Below, piece by piece: positions 6,385 to 7,998 of a stretch of DNA of 7,998 nucleotides. Numbering within the stretch: the stretch's first letter is position 1; each line of letters opens with the position of its first letter. The position numbers and the translations under genes were made by a program. Source of the stretch: Methanomassiliicoccales archaeon PtaB.Bin134 (lineage in GTDB: Archaea > Thermoplasmatota > Thermoplasmata > Methanomassiliicoccales > UBA472). The notes under the pieces are model-generated. The model saw only the letters and a program-made list of their open reading frames with translations. It had not been told where the DNA came from and did not search any database. Location of the stretch: the NCBI GenBank assembly GCA_002067045.1, contig MVPZ01000121.1, positions 1 through 7,998 on the forward strand, given 5' to 3'.

Positions 6385-7745
6385 TGAACAGTGAGGATCA
6401 GACCTCGGAGATGAAGAGGGATATCGATGATCCAGCGAGCATAGCGAAGACCGTATGCTCATTCGCGAATACCAAAGGGGGCGACATATGGATAGGCCTC
6501 ACTGACGATGGGAATGTCGTAGGGATTGAGAAAGAGGGTCTTGATCGATGTCAACTGAGGTTATCAAATGGGATAAGGATGGTTCAACCCATCCCGCATC
6601 ATGAGATCACCGTAGAGAACAAGGATGGAAAGCACATCGTCCACGCGCGTATCTTCCCGTTAAGTGACGATCGATTTTGCTCCTTTAAAGGATTGATCTA
6701 TTACCGATCCGGCAGTTCGAATCTTAAACTCGAAGGAACGAGCCTTCATGATTTCCTAGTGAAGCGCAGAGTGATGGAATTTGATAAGGGGCCTACAGGA
6801 GCCGGGATAGATGATGTTGCCCCTGATAAGGTCCGGTCTTTCCTCAGGGTCCGATCCCCCAACCTGACGTTCGATGAAGGAACAATATCGCAGTATCTTG
6901 TCAAGCTTGAGGCAGCATATGAGGATGGCGTGTTCCACCTGAATAATGCTGGGGCACTGTTCTTTATCAAACGACCAGGGGATCATATCCCTCAGAACGA
7001 GGCTCGATGCGTGAGATTTAGAGGGATTGCCCCGATTGATATTATCGATCAAAAGATCATCAATGACACTGTTCCCGAGTCCATTGAATTTTGCCAAGAT
7101 TTCATTTCGAGACATACGATGACCGGCATGAAGATAGAGGGTATGAGGCGCAAGGACCTTCCAGAATACCCGGAGGATGTTCTGCGAGAGGCCACGGTCA
7201 ATGCATTCGCCCACAGGGATTATTTCAGCGCAGCCTCGATACAGATTAACGTCTTCGACGATCGTATAGAATGGGTCAATCCAATAGTACTCCCAGATGG
7301 AATGACCGTGGAAAATTTAAATTCAGTATCTATTCCTCGTAACCCGTTGGTATATCGATATCTCCGTGACCTCGGTTATATCGAAGGTTTGGGAACGGGG
7401 TTGCCTAGAATTCGGGCTTCCCTGAAACGTGGTGGCTTTCCTGACCCGGTTCTAGAACAGATCGGACCGCTGTTTCGGCTGACCGTATACAATCGCGGTC
7501 GGAACGTGGAAAGAGTGGAAGGATTGAACGAGCGACAAGGCTCGTTCATTAAGGAATTGGGGGTGGCGGACTATTTTACATCGGGTCAATATGCCGAAAG
7601 ATTCAGTATATCCAGGCCTACTGCGGTTAAAGAGCTGAACGAGCTATGCACCCTGGGAATACTGATAAAAAAGGGGAGAGGACCCTCGACCAGATATGCA
7701 AGAGCGGCCAAGACAATAGATAATTGGATAATTAACGAAAATTAA
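6381..7745 (+). CDS. AlbA_2 (Schlafen-type) / HATPase_c_4 / winged-helix regulator, paralogue of 3611-4924
   Basis: From ATG 6381 the protein has 454 residues; an in-frame TTG at 6372 is possible but lies in the operator, and neither has a ribosome site, so leaderless translation is likely. Residues about 10-120 are AlbA_2 (SEMKRD, CSFANTKGGDIWIGLTDDG, YYRSGSSNLKL). About 250-345 is the GHKL-like part, with LREATVNAFAHRDYF at 268-282 and EGLGTGLPRIR at 335-345. About 383-440 is a winged helix (LNERQGSFI to PSTRYAR). The order and most motifs match the left regulator, but similarity is moderate, so any duplication is old or the two arrived separately. It starts 88 bp after the dehydrogenase on the same strand but has its own array promoter. 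The last codons (NWIINEN) are also part of a third phased array, so the DNA there seems to do double duty. It is clearly A+T-richer than the dehydrogenase, suggesting transfer. Confidence 0.87.
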   Translation: MMNSEDQTSEMKRDIDDPASIAKTVCSFANTKGGDIWIGLTDDGNVVGIEKEGLDRCQLRLSNGIRMVQPIPHHEITVENKDGKHIVHARIFPLSDDRFCSFKGLIYYRSGSSNLKLEGTSLHDFLVKRRVMEFDKGPTGAGIDDVAPDKVRSFLRVRSPNLTFDEGTISQYLVKLEAAYEDGVFHLNNAGALFFIKRPGDHIPQNEARCVRFRGIAPIDIIDQKIINDTVPESIEFCQDFISRHTMTGMKIEGMRRKDLPEYPEDVLREATVNAFAHRDYFSAASIQINVFDDRIEWVNPIVLPDGMTVENLNSVSIPRNPLVYRYLRDLGYIEGLGTGLPRIRASLKRGGFPDPVLEQIGPLFRLTVYNRGRNVERVEGLNERQGSFIKELGVADYFTSGQYAERFSISRPTAVKELNELCTLGILIKKGRGPSTRYARAAKTIDNWIINEN

Positions 7746-7760
7746 TGATATTTAATGATA
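7719..7760. repeat. Third phased array, inverted, at the 3' end of the right regulator
   Basis: Four 10-mers GATAATTGGA, TAATTAACGA, AAATTAATGA and TATTTAATGA occupy 7719-7758 at an exact 10-bp period. They become more like the element going rightward, and the last is the exact reverse complement of TCATTAAATA. The first two lie within the final codons and the third spans the stop TAA (7743-7745). It may be an operator for a gene beyond the window, or the far boundary of a mobile unit. Confidence 0.5.
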
Positions 7761-7882
7761 ATTTTCAATGTCATTGACCTTTGCCGGATTGGGTGACCAT
7801 CGAAGATCGTAGTGCTGGAGAGGGGGAGCGAGGTCGTGGAGGTCTTTTATCCTGAGTTCGACAGTTGATTCAGTCGAAATTG

Positions 7883-7963
7883 GGTCGGGTTCGATGATGA
7901 GTTAATGCTGGACGCGGCAGCGTCCAGCATTGAAAATATCAACATTTTCACCATAACCCGACC
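7883..7963. other. Multi-helix inverted-repeat element (candidate RNA or mobile-element end)
   Basis: A perfect 12-bp hairpin (7904-7915 with 7920-7931, loop GGCA) lies next to a smaller hairpin, TGAAAAT 7931-7937 with ATTTTCA 7944-7950. Both are enclosed by a 9-bp helix, GGTCGGGTT 7883-7891 with AACCCGACC 7955-7963. All can form together as a three-way junction if one shared base is given up. Such packing is far beyond chance for 80 bases. Strand is undecided because helices form on either strand; a weak TATA-like motif at 7845-7850 favours plus. A structured RNA, or a subterminal hairpin of a transposon continuing to the right, are both possible. Confidence 0.45.
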
Positions 7964-7972
7964 TAGCTAGGT
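7961..7972. repeat. 12-bp perfect palindrome
   Basis: ACCTAGCTAGGT is fully self-complementary. It begins within the right arm of the 9-bp closing helix of the preceding element, so DNA-binding and RNA-folding uses would compete. Its function is not known. Confidence 0.4.
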
Positions 7973-7998
7973 GTCAAGGTCAGGTATTAAGGCAGATG

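Larger units (their letters stand above)
6349..7760. repeat. 19-bp perfect inverted repeat bracketing the right regulator
   Basis: TATCATTAAATATCATTAA at 6349-6367 (also present at 6339-6357, shifted by one repeat) is the exact reverse complement of 7742-7760. The pair encloses the regulator gene. It could be two operators used together through DNA looping, or traces of insertion of a single-gene cassette. No target-site duplication is obvious. Confidence 0.55.
7746..7998. other. Right-end stretch without a convincing gene
   Basis: No frame longer than about 35 codons with believable protein character is present. The stretch contains the end of the third array, an 11-bp palindrome (CAATG-T-CATTG, 7766-7776), a weak TATA-like TTTTAT at 7845-7850, the folded element at 7883-7963 and the palindrome ACCTAGCTAGGT at 7961-7972. 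A 23-codon open stretch at 7797-7868 uses GC-rich codons like the host genes and may be the tail of a broken gene, but nothing confirms it. Confidence 0.5.

Noticed and set aside
7881..7900. tRNA T-loop-like GGTTCGAT
   Set aside because: The bases after the loop do not pair with those before it, and no acceptor stem, anticodon arm or CCA-type end can be drawn around it.
7894..7900. C/D box guide RNA (ATGATGA matches a C box)
   Set aside because: No CTGA D box follows on the same strand at a suitable distance, and the strong 12-bp hairpin between is unlike guide RNAs.
7847..7954. Minus-strand 35-codon frame starting MVKMLIFSML
   Set aside because: It runs straight through the 12-bp hairpin and reads as Ser/Asn-rich sequence with no recognisable motif, so the frame is probably accidental.

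Overview
The window looks archaeal and most resembles a GC-rich member of the Thermoplasmatota, such as the Methanomassiliicoccales. This rests on TATA/BRE-like promoter elements placed so that transcripts would have little or no leader, the near absence of Shine-Dalgarno sequences, and a large secreted cysteine peptidase with OmpL47-type repeats. No rRNA or tRNA confirms the lineage, so the placement is inference.

Left part (1-3264, minus strand): one very long gene, open at the left edge, encodes an exported papain-family (C1) peptidase. It has a signal peptide, a catalytic domain with intact Gln/Cys/His/Asn, a beta-rich spacer and at least six about 86-residue Ig-like repeats. These repeats alternate between two subtypes. 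The first gap (3265-3610) holds the peptidase promoter, two palindromes and a strong plus-strand promoter. That promoter precedes an approximately 110-nt element with several exact inverted repeats and a T-rich end, a candidate small RNA with two competing folds.

Middle and right part (3611-7745): a decarboxylating dehydrogenase of the isocitrate/isopropylmalate family (5087-6292, plus) lies between two paralogous regulators that point away from it (3611-4924 minus; 6381-7745 plus). Each regulator has a Schlafen-type AlbA_2 domain, a GHKL-like HATPase_c_4 segment and a C-terminal winged helix. The regulators are visibly richer in A+T than the peptidase and dehydrogenase, suggesting a different history. 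Both have arrays of a 10-bp element, TCATTAAATA, upstream, repeated about once per helical turn. A third, inverted array covers the end of the right-hand regulator, so that gene is bracketed by a perfect 19-bp inverted repeat. The simplest reading is an auto- and perhaps cross-regulated pair of regulators around a central-metabolism gene. The binding protein and any effect on the dehydrogenase are inference.

Right end (7746-7998): no convincing gene. It holds a compact multi-helix element (7883-7963) with a 12-bp perfect hairpin, a second smaller hairpin and a 9-bp closing helix, followed by a 12-bp palindrome. This is a candidate structured RNA or mobile-element end.
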